This document shows, in pieces, positions 46,754 through 58,078 of a stretch of 64,000 nt of DNA. The DNA lies in contig NC_083389.1 in the NCBI RefSeq assembly GCF_031755915.1, positions 1,852,001 through 1,916,000 on the forward strand, written 5' to 3'. The position numbers and the translations under genes are program-made. This stretch comes from Ziziphus jujuba. Its lineage: Eukaryota; Streptophyta; Magnoliopsida; Rosales; Rhamnaceae. The stretch's first letter is position 1, and each line of letters opens with the position of its first letter. The notes beneath the pieces are model-generated. The model made no database searches. It was not told the DNA's origin and saw only the letters and a list, made by a program, of their open reading frames with translations.

Positions 46754-48862
46754 TTATGACCTTTCATCAAGCTTTCCTCTCTTCTCTTGTGGTACTAGGA
46801 TGTAACAAATGCTTCCAAATACCCTTAGATGATCAAGAGAAGGCTTATATCCAAACCAAAGCTCAAATGGGGTTTTACTCCTCAAAGACTTGGAGTAAAG
46901 CCTATTTTGGATGTAGATGGATGTATTAACTCCTTCGGCCCAAAACTTCTTTGGAAAGCCACTTTCAAACAACAAACATCTAGCCATCTCCATGATGGTA
47001 CGGTTCTTCCTTTCACATACACCATTTTGTTGTGGTGTGTATGGTGTAGTGAATTGATGAACTATACCATGATCCTTACAAAGTTGTTTGAAAGCCTCAC
47101 TTGTGTATTCCCCACCATTGTCCGTCCTTAACACCTTTATAGTGCAACCGGATTGATTTTGCACTAACTTCATAAATTCTACAAACTTCTCCAAAGCTTG
47201 TGATTTTCTTTCAAGGAAATACACCCAACACATTCTTGAGTAATCATCAATGAAAGTTATGAAATACTTGCTGCCATTTAAGGATGGAACACTCATAGGA
47301 CCACAAATATCCGAATGTATAAGTCCTAGCTTCTCCTTTGATCTCCAAGAACAAGATTGAAATGCTAGCCTAGTATGCTTTCCTTTTTGACACACTTCAC
47401 ACACATGTTCTTGCTTCTCCACCAATGGCATGTCTCTAACAAGTTCATGTGTGCCTACCAATGACTTAAAGCTAGCATGGCCTAGTCTTTTATGCCAAAG
47501 TTGAGAGGTGTTCTCAACTTTGGTGTTCAATGCAACCGATGCACCATTTTCATCCATATTCAACCTAAAATTCTTGTTCTTCATTCCAACACACATTAAT
47601 TCATTTCCATGTGGATCAACTATAGTGCATGTCATGTTTGAGAAGTGTAATGCATATTTGTTCTCAAGCATTTGACCTACACTAAGTAAGTTCTCACATA
47701 AAGAAGGTACATAGAGAACATCATGGATAGTTTTGATACCTTTGGTGGTGTGTATCACCACATCTCCTTTGCCTTTCACTTCCATCAAGGCTCCATTTCC
47801 AATTTTGACTTTGTTGTGGCTGCTCCTATCCAAGTTTGTGAAGCACTCATGCTTGTGAGACATATGGTGTGTTGCTCCACTATCAATGATCCATCCTTCA
47901 TCATTCTTGTTGCTACTAAAACAAGTAGCAACAAACAACTCTTCGGATTCACTATCACTTGCATTATCTTTAGCAACATTTGCTTGTTGCTTATCTTTCT
48001 TGTTTGCCTTGCATACTCTCTCCACATGACCCTTTTGTTGGCATTTATGGCAAAATGCATCCGGCCTCCACCAACACCCTCTTGGATGATGACCTTTCTT
48101 GTTGCAATGGTGACAAGGTTCATAGGACTTCCTCTCGGGTTTGCTAGTTTCACCTTTCTCCTTTATGACCTTAAGCTTGTTCTTCTTTTGATTTTGTGTC
48201 TTTTGATGTTGTTTAGACACAAATGCAGCCTCCATTGATTCTTCATGTCTAATCCTCCTCCTTTGCTCTGTAGCTTGCAAGGCATTCACCAACTCGCTCA
48301 AGGAAATTTCATTTAGGTTCCTTGACTCCTCCAATGAAGATATCATAGCTTCAAACCTCTCGGGCAAGGAGACCAACACCTTCTCCACAATCCTTTGGTC
48401 ACTTAATCTTTCACCTAGCACCCTAATTTGATTCACCACATTAAGAAGCCTTGTGGTGAACTCCTTAACCGTTTCTTTGTCTTTCATCTTGATAGTCTCA
48501 AACTCCCTCCTTAGGTTAAGGATTTGCATTTGCCTTGTCCTTGCACTCCCTTGGAACTCATCTTGAAGTTTGTCCCAAGCTTCTTTGGCACTCTCACATG
48601 CCATTATCCTTGTGAAAATGGTATCACTAATACAAGAATGAATGGCGGTGAGAGCCTTGAAACCTTTAGCCAATTCCTCCTCATGGTGCTTGATTTGGTT
48701 GACCGTTGCCCCTTGTCTCAAAGGCTCGGGTTCTTGGGGATTTATGGTGACCTCCCAAGGACCATAAGCCTTCAAGTAGGCTTGCATCTTGATACTCCAA
48801 ATGTTGTAGTTCTCCCCATTGAAGATAGGAGGAGAAGGAGTTGAAAAACTTGAAGAAGCCAT
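46754..48862 (-). CDS. Copia II Gag, protease and integrase (702 codons)
   Basis: It starts MASSSFSTPSPPIFNGENYN at 48862. The N-terminal third is the copia gag domain (UBN2-type). Zinc-knuckle motifs are CHHCNKKGHHPRGC and CHKCQQKGHVERVC. The protease motif is WIIDSGATHHMSH. The pre-integrase motif is LWHKRLGHASFKSL, with CEVCQKGK completing the zinc-binding set. The integrase core has LIHSDICGPM, RTDNGGEYTSEAF and PYTPQQNGVCERKNRTIMEM. The frame ends at 46754 with LDERS and a TAA where relatives read on into RT. Confidence 0.92.
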   Translation of the reverse strand: MASSSFSTPSPPIFNGENYNIWSIKMQAYLKAYGPWEVTINPQEPEPLRQGATVNQIKHHEEELAKGFKALTAIHSCISDTIFTRIMACESAKEAWDKLQDEFQGSARTRQMQILNLRREFETIKMKDKETVKEFTTRLLNVVNQIRVLGERLSDQRIVEKVLVSLPERFEAMISSLEESRNLNEISLSELVNALQATEQRRRIRHEESMEAAFVSKQHQKTQNQKKNKLKVIKEKGETSKPERKSYEPCHHCNKKGHHPRGCWWRPDAFCHKCQQKGHVERVCKANKKDKQQANVAKDNASDSESEELFVATCFSSNKNDEGWIIDSGATHHMSHKHECFTNLDRSSHNKVKIGNGALMEVKGKGDVVIHTTKGIKTIHDVLYVPSLCENLLSVGQMLENKYALHFSNMTCTIVDPHGNELMCVGMKNKNFRLNMDENGASVALNTKVENTSQLWHKRLGHASFKSLVGTHELVRDMPLVEKQEHVCEVCQKGKHTRLAFQSCSWRSKEKLGLIHSDICGPMSVPSLNGSKYFITFIDDYSRMCWVYFLERKSQALEKFVEFMKLVQNQSGCTIKVLRTDNGGEYTSEAFKQLCKDHGIVHQFTTPYTPQQNGVCERKNRTIMEMARCLLFESGFPKKFWAEGVNTSIYIQNRLYSKSLRSKTPFELWFGYKPSLDHLRVFGSICYILVPQEKRGKLDERS

Positions 48863-48981
48863 GTGAATGTTGCTTTCTAGTATGAAGGAATATGAAAATA
48901 TATTTGTGCTTTCAAGTATCTCTTCACTCTCAAGGAACGAACCAGCCCAAAAACCTCATAAATCTCACAAAAATGTGCCTT
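48863..48981 (-). other. Copia II leader
   Basis: Short untranslated stretch between the primer site and the gag start. It contains no gene. Confidence 0.65.
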
Positions 48982-48993
48982 GCTCTGATACCA
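48982..48993 (-). promoter_or_regulatory. Copia II primer-binding site (initiator tRNA-Met)
   Basis: The minus strand reads TGGTATCAGAGC, an exact complement of the 3' end of plant initiator tRNA-Met. It is separated from the LTR by three bases. Confidence 0.88.
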
Positions 48994-48996
48994 CTT

Positions 48997-50035
48997 TGTT
49001 GGGGTGAGAAGGTTATGACCAAGAGCAAGCTAGCTTGAAGTGTTAGCAACAAGCAAGCTTTTGGTGATGCTCTTGGGAATGGTTGTGTGTGAGTTGTGTT
49101 TTTAGGTTTTGCTTATGGTGTTTTCTGGTTTTTAGGGTTCCTAAAGTGTTCTAAGGTGTTGAAGAAGAGATAAGAAGAAGAGGAACCCGTTGGCTTTTGA
49201 AAATAAGGCTTAGATGTATAGCCATTTCATTCATTTTACAATATAAGCTTGAAATTACAACTAGTTCACACATGCCAAGCATGTGAGCTTACAAAATGAG
49301 TAAAGTATTTGAAATTTAAAAAATAAAAAAGTCAACACCTAACTTTTCATACACAAAAGAGTCAAAAACCAGCTGCAACATGTCTATTCCAAATATAGTA
49401 AAAAGTGGCACATGGTTTGAACTAAGTTCCTATTGTTTAACTAGTTTGGGTAAACAACCAAACTAGCTTCACCTACTTAGTTCCCCTTTGTATCTGCTTA
49501 TGAAACTTGGTTTGAAGCATCCTTGGTCATCAATAAATATTGTTCCAAGAGCTAGGAAAGTTCTGGAACCGGATCATGGGCCAAACAGCTCCAAAGCTGA
49601 CCCATACTCTGCATACTGGGCCCATCAGATACAGCAATCTGTTTGGAATAGAAAATGGACTTTCCCATGTCATTTGGACCTGAAATTTGAACCATAGTCT
49701 TCTATATATGTCTGTAGACATCCCTCAAAATTTCAGCCCAAAACTCCATTTGCAACCTGAGATATAAGATAAATAGTGGAACTATGTTGCTGGAAATTAT
49801 GAATCCAGCACCATAGGCATTTCAAGCATAACATTCCTACTCTTTTGTGCATAATTTTGCCTATACTATTGCATACATAACTTAGGCACAAAACATTATC
49901 AAAATATACCTTGCATAAATTAAAAACATACAAAAAAAAAAATATAAACTCATAAAAGGAAAGGATTTGATACCAAGGTGTGCATGCTAGCCGGTGACAT
50001 GCACCATCAAGTGGCAAAATTGCCACACTTCAACA
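48997..50035 (-). repeat. Copia II 5' LTR (1039 bp)
   Basis: It begins TGTTGGGGTGAGAAGG and ends CACACTTCAACA on the plus strand. It matches the solo LTR at 31613-32642. The sequence after it returns to the gypsy E leader (AACTCAAATATTG). Confidence 0.9.
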
Positions 50036-50656
50036 CCAGAAACTCAAATATTGAATAAATAATCAAAAACCAGCAGCTCCAACAAATTTCCAGCAAACAA
50101 ATCAAACTCCAACAAACTGAATTTTTTTTTTTTTTTATTCGGCTTTACCTCTTCTTTCTTCCTTTTTTTTTGTTTTTTTTTTTTTTTTTTTGTTTTCACT
50201 CACAGAACACAAACAACTGCAGTAGCAAGAATAATTACCAAAATTGCAATTCCAACTCCAAAACAAACACCAAACCCGTGACCTCCAAATAATCACAAAT
50301 GTGCAGTTTTTTTTTCTTTTAATTGTTGCCGCAAACTCTTTTATTTTTTTTTTCCTTTTTTTTTTTTTTGAATATATGAATGCAAATATTTAAGACTAAA
50401 ACAGCAAATAAAAATCAACAAAAACCAAAATTAACAAGAACAATGATGAAAAACAACCAACAAACTAGGACACAAAAAATACGATAAAACTAGGAAATCC
50501 TAATTCAACTAGGAATGAATATATATATATATATATTTTTTTTTAAGATGCAGAACGTGTATGGTGATAGAAGCAACCTTAACCTAATGCTAAAATTGCA
50601 GAATAACACAAAACAAATAAAGCAAATAAAGATAGATCAAACCTGAACAAAACCTG
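50036..50656 (-). other. Gypsy E leader, outer part
   Basis: It is homologous to 56320-56887 of D. It is rich in poly-T and poly-A runs, with no gene. Confidence 0.75.
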
Positions 50657-50668
50657 GCTCTGATACTA
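50657..50668 (-). promoter_or_regulatory. Gypsy E primer-binding site (initiator tRNA-Met)
   Basis: The minus strand reads TAGTATCAGAGC, one change from TGGTATCAGAGC. It lies two bases from the LTR. Confidence 0.82.
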
Positions 50669-50670
50669 AA

Positions 50671-52532
50671 TGATACGAACCTAGGACGACCTGCTCCTAA
50701 ACCCGTATTATATTAGCCCGAATCTTTAATTAAGTTCAAGTTCTAATGGAATGGACCTCAACCCCTAACCAACCTGTGGTTAGAAACCTTGGTATAATGT
50801 AGACGCCACAATAGGGGATGGAAAACCTATTGATAAGTCAAGCTAAAACAACCAATTCTCTAATGGTGTTTTAGGTGTTCTCAAGAACAAAGAGATAATT
50901 AATCTCACAAGTACTTTTTTTAATCAAATCAAAGTTGTATTCATCTTGAAAAATAAGCCTTTAAATAGGCTACAAAGCCATGAAATAAAACCCTAGAACA
51001 TAAAGAAAACCAGCCACCACACATAAAGAAACCTAGTTGGCCGAAACTATACTTCCTTTCCTAATCTAAGTTTGATTAATTAATTCCTTTATATTAAATT
51101 AGGAATTAATTAATTTACAATGGAAAGAATAAAATAAAAACCTTCCTAAAGTTATTTTTCCAGAAAATAAATAAATAAAAGCCAAAAAGTAATGGTAGTT
51201 TCCTAAAACAAAAAATAAAAACAAATTAGGAAACTAAAAATGCATATTTTCTCTCAAAACCCTTACAATTCTCTCAGTTGGAAAGGTTCCCCTTTTAAAA
51301 CAATTTCACAAAACCCTTTATCCATATTCCCCGAAAACCAAGACATCAATTAAATACCAGAAGCGGTAACAATTATATTTTTTAATTCCAATTCAGTTTC
51401 CAAACATTTTATTTTTAAAACACAGTTCTGAAAATCATTTGATGCACCCACTATATACCAGTGGCGCCAACAGTACCCAGCGTCCCAAGGTACCGCCAGA
51501 CAGGAGGTTATAGAAAGAAACCGGCATACGGTCGCGTGGCGTCCCACTGCGCCGCTGCTAACCTGGTGTCCCGGCCAAAGGGGGGGTGGCCGCCCTCTCC
51601 GATGGCATCCACAGGACACCCTCATAATATCAACCGCGCGCTACTCACACCCACCTGCGCGCTAATCACAACCGTGTGCACACTAACCATATCACATATA
51701 CCATATCACATAATCAGAACACCAGTACGTGCACGGTGCATCTAAAAATTATAAAATCCATAAATTTAAATCATAAAACAAATTTCACATTTTTCATAAA
51801 CATAGCGGGCATAATCCATCCGCTTGAACCGGGAATCGGCACTATTCCGGCCAATATACAGTACACGCGCCATACACCCAGCATCCTCTCCTCAAGTCCG
51901 GCCTACCCACCAAAAATCACGGCCATCGGACCACCGACGCGCCGGGATCGGAGCGTTTTCCGGCGAGGGGCCTTTTTGATCAAGTTGACTTTGATCAATC
52001 TTTGACCTCTTTGAGCTTCAAATCAGCTTCTAGATGATTTTTAGGATGCCAAATAAGCTGAATATGAAGTCCCACACGTTGCCCATGCTTGGAAAAATAA
52101 GAAAAGGCTAATACAGTAAAATACAGTAAAGCCAGCAAGCAATACAGCAAATTCGGCCAAATTGTTGAGGCTGTCCGTACAAGCCCTTTTTGATTGCATT
52201 TGAGGCTGCTTTAACTTGATTCCATGACCTCTTAGGCATATGTATTGAACCCATAAAGCATTGGAACCATTTCATGTTTCCCGGACTCCAAAAATGTACC
52301 AAAATAGTCACCCGGGTCCGTATCGGCTTCCACCACTTGGATGCTTAGAATGGGCTTTGTATCTTCAAGTATGGACATGCTCTGTTGAGATTGATTACCC
52401 TCTGTATAAATACTCCCAGGTTGCCCTTAAATTTCTTAATTTGAGCTCTTGTGATTGGCCTAGTCTTCATCCGTGTCGAGTCAGCACCCCAACGGGGTTA
52501 TCGGTGGATCGGGCTCGGGCGGAATCACATCA
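50671..52532 (-). repeat. Gypsy E 5' LTR (1862 bp, with a 727-bp insert)
   Basis: It matches the 3' LTR except for the insert at 51244-51970. Outside the insert the two LTRs differ at only a modest number of positions. Confidence 0.9.
51244..51970. other. GC-rich unidentified insert in the gypsy E 5' LTR
   Basis: The other LTR reads AAATGC-TAG-CCTTTTTGATC here. In this LTR, TAG is replaced by 727 bp. The insert differs strongly in composition from all surroundings, with GC-rich stretches such as GGCCGCCCTCTCCGATGG and imperfect repeats of a CGCGCTAMTCACA type near 51635-51685. I see no terminal repeats, target duplication or convincing protein. It may be a piece of another nuclear repeat captured during break repair. 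Confidence 0.75.
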
Positions 52533-52537
52533 CTATG

Positions 52538-53593
52538 GGTCTTCCCTCTTGCATTAAGACAGCTCCAATACCTACACCCGACACATCACACTCAATTTCA
52601 AAAGTCTTAGAAAAATTTGGCAACACTAAAAAAGGTGCATTACACAATTTTTCTTTCAACAAATTAAAAGATTTTTCTTGTACTTCTCCCCATTTAAAGC
52701 CAACATTCTTCTTGAAAACTTCATTCAATGGTGCTGCTATGGTACTAAAATCCTTGACAAATCTTCTATAAAAGCTTGCCAAGCCATGAAAGCTCCTCAC
52801 TTGGGTGATAGAAGTAGGAACCGGCCACTCTTGAATTGCCTTCACCTTAGCATGGTCAACTTTGATTCCTGCAGCACTTACTACAAACCCTAGAAACACA
52901 AGCTCATCTTTGCAAAATTCACATTAATGTTAGCAAACAATCTTTCCTTTCTAAGAACTTGCAAAACTTGTCTAAGTTGGTCCACATGGTCATCCAAATT
53001 TCGGCTATATATTAGAATGTCATCAAAATAAACAACCACAAATTTACCAATAAATGGATGCATTACATGATTCATAAGCCTCATGAAAGTACTAGGTGCA
53101 TTGGATAATCCAAATGGCATAACTAGCCATTCATACAGCCCATATTTAGTTTTGAATGCGGTTTTCCATTCATCACCTTCTTTCATCCTAATTTGATGAT
53201 AACCACTCCTAAGATCAATTTTTGTAAACATGCAAGCACCATGCAACTCATCAAGCATATCATCTAATCTAGGAATGGGATGCCTATATTTGATGGTAAT
53301 GTTATTTATAGCCCTACGATTAACACACATTCTCGAAGAACCATCCTTTTTAGGTACCAACAAAACAGGAACAGCACATGGACTTAAACTCTCACGAATG
53401 TATCCTTTGTCAAGCAAATCACTTACCTGTTTTTGCAGCTCCTTTGTTTCTTCGGGATTGCTCCTATAAGCTGGTCTATTTTGTATGGCAGCCCCTGGAA
53501 CAAAGTCAATTTAATGTTCTATCCCTCGAATAGGTGGTAGTCCAGTTGGAATCTCATTTGGGAAGACATCTCCAAATTCCTTCAAAAGAGAAA
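52538..53593 (-). pseudogene. Gypsy D reverse transcriptase
   Basis: Frames at 52890-53417 (175 codons) and 52525-52899 (124 codons) form the Ty3 RT domain. Motifs are [88 protein letters not shown] and the catalytic [14 protein letters not shown]. The connection ([34 protein letters not shown]) follows. A frameshift near 52915 splits them. The linker at 53418-53593 carries a stop. Confidence 0.88.
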
Positions 53594-54607
53594 TCATTGA
53601 ACTTGGCAATTCAAGTTCTTCAAAGTTAGTTGATCATTAAAATAATTTTCTTTATAAATCATGAACAGCAAAGGTTTCTTACACTCAATAGCCTTATTAA
53701 TATCCCCTAAACTCAAATAAAAATTGCTACTTAACCTTTCTTTTCTTTCTTTTTCTTTTTCTCTCTCAGATTGGAGCAAACCTTCAGATTTCCCTTCCTT
53801 CTCCAAGCTCTCGGGTTTTCCACTTTCTTTCCCCTCTATTTCAGTTTTTCCTTGATCTTTCCACTCAATATGAACCTTAGAAACCTTACCTTGGTCAGCA
53901 ACCTCAACCTTACCTTCTTGAATGGATGGTGAAGCCGTTGGTGCCATGCTTGCTTTTTCCTTGAGCTTTTCGGCTTCTCTCCTTTGTTGCATTTGTAATT
54001 GGTCCTTGTAAACCTCTTTAGGAGATAATGGTTCTAGCTTGATCTTCTTCCCTTTAAACCTGAAAACAATACTATTTTCTCGACCAAAATGAGTAGCATC
54101 TTTATCAAATTGCCATGGTCTACCTAATAGTATATGTCCAGCAATCATAGGCACAATATCACATAAAACTACATCCTCATATCTACCTATATTAAATTTT
54201 ACTTTGGCTTGTTTATTCACTTTTATTTCACCACTATCATTAACCCATTGTAATCTATAAGGTTCTGGATGTCTAATAGTTATTAAGCCTAATTTATCAA
54301 CTACAATGTTACTAATTACATTTGTACAACTTCCACTATCAATAATCATACTACAAATCTTACCTTGAATTTCACATCGGGTGTGGAAGATGTTCTCTCT
54401 TTGAATTTCATCCTCATATTTGTATGCAGCAAGTACTCTCCTAGAAAGCAAGTTTAATTCAGCATTGGATGCTTCCAAGGTTTCGGGTTCATCCTCCAAG
54501 TCCTCCTCCTCTTGCTTGGCTTCATCCTCACTTTCTTCACTTTCCGATTCTAGCTCGTCATTGCCCCTTAACACCATGATTCTTCTATTCGGGTATTGGC
54601 TAGCCAT
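53594..54607 (-). pseudogene. Gypsy D gag C-terminus, protease and linker
   Basis: A 337-codon frame includes the acidic linker (ESEESEDEAKQEEEDLEDEP), the protease active site MIIDSGSCTNVISN, GHILLGRPWQFDKDATHF and the lysine-rich linker with SLGDINKAIECKKPLL. It ends by frameshift near 53630, just before the SSMISLLKEFGDVF segment. The intact DSG contrasts with DSR in E. Confidence 0.87.
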
Positions 54608-55776
54608 GTGTCCTCCTCCCTAGCACTTAAAACACACAAAATCATGAGTTCTAGATGGTTTAGGTCTAATTTTACCTTATTCTTTGGTGCTTGGACAGAT
54701 TCGGTTCTAGTCTCCTTCCTTGGCCAATTTGAACTTTCTTCTTTGGCTTTCGGCTTTGGCTTGCTTTCATAGATGGGATTGTTCCTCCAGCCACTAGAAT
54801 TGGACCTTCCACTATTGGAAACACCTCTAAACCATGAGCTTACACCCCTCCTCTTAAATTGGTGCTCACGCTTAATGGCAACATGCAACATCTCCTCCAA
54901 CTCCAAGTATTGTTGCAAATCTAGTTGGTTGGCTATCTCACGATTCAAACCACCAAGAAATCTTGCCATGGTTGCTTCTCTATCCTCATTCATGTTTAAC
55001 CTCATCATAAGCATCTCCATCTCCTTGTAGTAATCCTCTATGGACATACTTCCTTGAGATAGGGATTAAAGCCTTTGATGCAGCAACCTATGATAATGTG
55101 ATGGCACGAACCACTTCCTCATGGCTCCCTTCATTTGGCGCCATGTAGTGATCAAGTCATCACCAACTCTCCTTCGGGTGTTTTGCTCATTCGTCCACCA
55201 TTGGAGTGAATAATGGCCAAACTCCATTACTGCCAACTTCACCTTTTCACCCTCCGAATAATTATGGCAATCGAATATCATCTCCATCTTTTCTTCCCAC
55301 TCCAAATACGCCTCGGGATCACTTTTTCCCATGAATGGTGGGATGTTGATCTTGATATTTTCCAAATCATCATCTGTATCTTCCCTCCTATATCTTCCAT
55401 GGCCAGCTCTATCTTGAACAGCAGAAGTTTCATCCATACCTTCCTCAAAGTCTCCACCGAATGGCTCCTCATCAAATTCCTCTCTTGGTCTCTCGCGACC
55501 TCCTCGTCCTCGGCCTCACTCTCCATGGAATTCTTGCTTATTTCTTGTATTCAGAATTCCTTATAAGGCTTCTAGTCTTCCCACTCTTTGATTCACATGC
55601 TCAACTTGAGCATTAACCCGCTGTATTGACTCCAAAACAGCTCTCATGTCCACTTGGTCTCCACTCCCGGCAGCTCGGGCATCGCCATGGAATGCTACGG
55701 ACTCCTCCTCATTGATCCTCAAGGGTGGATCTCCTCTCCTCATTCTTGATTCTGTCATGTTAGTATAATAATGCAA
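54568..55776 (-). pseudogene. Gypsy D gag, broken
   Basis: The start at 55776 (MTESRMRRGDPPLRINEEES) corresponds to E Gag. Stops or shifts near 55560, 55500 and 55065 break it. The capsid-like pieces (YLEWEEKMEMIF, FVPSHYHRLLHQRL) and the C-terminal piece (EMLMMRLNMNEDREATMARF) are readable. The zinc knuckle is damaged near 54625 by a stop. Confidence 0.85.
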
Positions 55777-56887
55777 TAGAAATAAAATAGGACCTTACAA
55801 TTTCACTCCCTTACGTGTTTTACTCAAATGAGAATTCGACACACGTGTTTGCACACTTGTTTCGGCTTTTTACCCTCTTTTAAGCTCAACACTCTTGCCT
55901 TTTTCCACTTAATGAATTATCTCAAAGTTCTAATTAAAACACCCACAAAACAGCAATTAGATCACTAGTATGTTTTAATTAAACTTATCAACAAAATAGT
56001 AGCAAAAAGTAGGCAATACCGAAAGAATCCAACAAATCCTAATTTTTTGGCTTTCTAGACAAGAAAACACAAAATAACGGGAAAACGTTGGAATTTTTGA
56101 AAACTGCACCAGATGGTAGTAGATTTTGAGTTCAAGAATAAAATTCCAGAAAAGAAAATCAATTACGAAGAAGAATCAAATTGAACTAAAATATAGAATA
56201 GTTGTTGGTTGTTGTGCTTTTTAATTCAAGTTTTGCATCAAATCCTTTAACTGATTTTAATCCAAATAATTTAAGCACCCAAAATCCAAATATCCAGCAG
56301 CAAAAATAATTTCCCAGCAACTCAAATATTGAAAAAATAATCAAAAAACCCAGCAGCTCCAACAAATTTCCAGCAAACAAATCAAACTCCAACAAACCGA
56401 AATATATTATTTTTTTTAGTCGGCTTTACCTGTTCTTTTTTTTTTTTTTCACTCACAGAACATAAACAACTGCAGTAGCAAGAATAATTACCAAAATTGC
56501 AATTCCAATTCCAAAGCAAACACCAAACCCGTGACCTCCAAATAAACACAAATGTGCAGTTTTTTTTTTTTTTTTTAAATGTTGCCGCAAACTTCTTTTT
56601 TTTTTTTTTTTGAATATATGAATGCAAATATTTAAGACTAAAACAGCAAAGAAATATCAACAAAAACCAAAATCAACAAGAACAATGATGAAAAACAACC
56701 AACAAACTAAGAAACAAAAATATGATAAAACTAGGAAACCTAATTCAACTAGGAATGATATTTTTTTTTTTTTTAAAGAGGCAGAACGTGTATGGGATGG
56801 ATACAACCTTGACCTAATGCTAAAATTGCAGAATAACACACAAACAAATAAAGCAAATAAAGATAGATCAAACCTGAACAAAATTTA
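55777..56887 (-). other. Gypsy D leader
   Basis: A leader of about 1.1 kb with T-runs and A-runs. Small frames here look incidental. Homologous leaders occur in E (partial) and F (inverted). Confidence 0.75.
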
Positions 56888-56899
56888 GCTCTGATACCA
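56888..56899 (-). promoter_or_regulatory. Gypsy D primer-binding site (initiator tRNA-Met)
   Basis: The minus strand reads TGGTATCAGAGC exactly, two bases from the LTR. Confidence 0.88.
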
Positions 56900-56901
56900 A
56901 A

Positions 56902-58078
56902 TGATACGAACCTAGGATGACCTGCTCCTAAACTCATATTATATTAGCCCGGATCTCAATTAAGTTCAAGTTCTAATGGAATGGACCTCAACCCTAACCA
57001 ACCTGTGGTTAGAAACCTTAGTATAATGTAGACGCCACAATAGGGGATGGAAAACCTATTGATAAGTCAAGCTAAAACAACCAATTCTCTAATGGTGTTT
57101 TAGATGTTCTCAAAGAACAAAGAGATAATTAATCTCACAAGTATTTTCTTAATCAAATCAAAGTTGTTTTCTTATTGATAGCTAAGCCTTTTTTATCAAG
57201 TTGACTTTGATCAATCTTTGACCTCTTTAAGCTACAAATCAGCTTCTAGATTCTTTTTAAGATGCCAAATAAGCTGAATATGAAGGCCCACACGTTGCCC
57301 ATGCTTGGAAAAATAAGAAAAGGCTAATACAGTAAAATACAGTAAAGCCAGCAAGTAATACAGCAAATTCGGCCAAATTGTTGATGCTGTCTGTACAAGC
57401 CCTTTTTTATTGCATTTGAGGCTGATTTAACTTGATTCCATGACCTCTTAGGCATATGTATTGAACCCATAAAGCATTGGAACCATGCTTCCCGGACTCC
57501 AAAAATGTACCAAAACCGTCATCCAAGTCCTTATCGGCTTCCACCACTTGGATGCTTAGAATAGGCTTTGTATCTTCAAGTATGGACAAGCTCTGTTGAG
57601 ATTGATTGCCCCCTGTATAAATACTCCCAGGTTGTCCTTAAATCTCTTAATTTGAGCTTTTGTGATTGGCATAGTCTTCATCCATGTCGAGTCAGCACCC
57701 CAGCAGGTTATCGGCGGAGCGGGCTTGGCCAGAATCACATCATGATGTCTGTCCGAGCTAAGTTGCATCCGATGTCCGAAGTCCAAGATCAGATGTCCGA
57801 GGCAAGGCTCCGATGTCTGAGACAAGGGTATCCAATATAAAATGTCCGATGTATGGGTATCCGATGTATCAGCCTCCACCACTTGGATACTTAAAACAGG
57901 TATTTTATCCTCAGGTATGGACAAGCCCATTTGAGAATGAATTACTCTCTGGATAAAGGCAGTAAGGTTATCCTTAAACCTCTTAGCTTGAGCCCTAGTG
58001 ATCGGTCCAGTCTTCATTTGTATCGGATCAGTACCTCAGTGAGTTGTCGGTGGTGTGAGCTCGGGCAGGTTCGCATCA
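56902..58078 (-). repeat. Gypsy D 5' LTR, composite
   Basis: From 56902 it begins TGATACGAACC. About 300 bp are deleted at 57187, with GCCTTTT at the junction. An E-type LTR end follows, complete to AATCACATCA at about 57742. A second, D-type end then starts at TGATGTCTGTCCGAGC and runs to TTCGCATCA at 58078. The last part matches the D 3' LTR, while the middle matches E. It therefore looks like a recombination product between two LTR types. Confidence 0.78.

Larger units (their letters stand above)
45535..50035 (-). mobile_element. Copia II: Ty1/copia element lacking its 3' end
   Basis: The order on the minus strand is LTR (48997-50035), primer site, gag, protease, integrase and RT, ending abruptly after NPSIYRSLIGSLL. 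RNase H, polypurine tract and 3' LTR are missing, together with about 390 bp of the E leader. TTAA is shared at the junction near 45535. The coding region has a single in-frame stop, so the element is young. It cannot replicate without the second LTR. Confidence 0.88.
41331..52532 (-). mobile_element. Gypsy E: young non-autonomous Ty3/gypsy element hosting copia II
   Basis: This is an 11.2-kb element including copia II (45535-50035) and a GC-rich insert in the right LTR. Without them it is about 6 kb. Its two LTRs are nearly identical apart from the insert, and the target duplication is perfect, so it is among the youngest elements here. It keeps gag and protease but has only short scraps of RT and integrase. 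About 390 bp of the leader were lost with the 3' end of copia II. Confidence 0.9.
41326..52537. repeat. Target-site duplication flanking gypsy E
   Basis: CTATG lies at 41326-41330, before the left LTR, and at 52533-52537, after the right LTR. Removing E and one copy rejoins the D RT and RNase H regions. Confidence 0.92.
37695..58078 (-). mobile_element. Gypsy D: near-complete Ty3/gypsy element, hosting solo LTR H and gypsy E
   Basis: The span is 20.4 kb. Without E and H it is about 8.1 kb, a normal size. Order on the minus strand is 5' LTR (56902-58078), primer site, leader, gag, protease, RT, RNase H, integrase, pol C-terminus and 3' LTR (37695-38694). The pol joins cleanly across H (DLTPLP then LNERANLDGK) and across E (MQEGRPIV then the [15 protein letters not shown] region). 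It is the only copy here with all enzyme regions, but it has stops and frameshifts and is not intact. Confidence 0.87.

Noticed and set aside
51461..51745. Protein-coding gene in the GC-rich insert (frames of 91-109 codons)
   Set aside because: Frames on both strands lack recognisable motifs and are expected by chance in GC-rich DNA with few stops.
56382..56888. Cysteine- and lysine-rich small proteins in the gypsy D leader
   Set aside because: They arise from poly-A and poly-T runs and are not conserved in the leaders of E or F.
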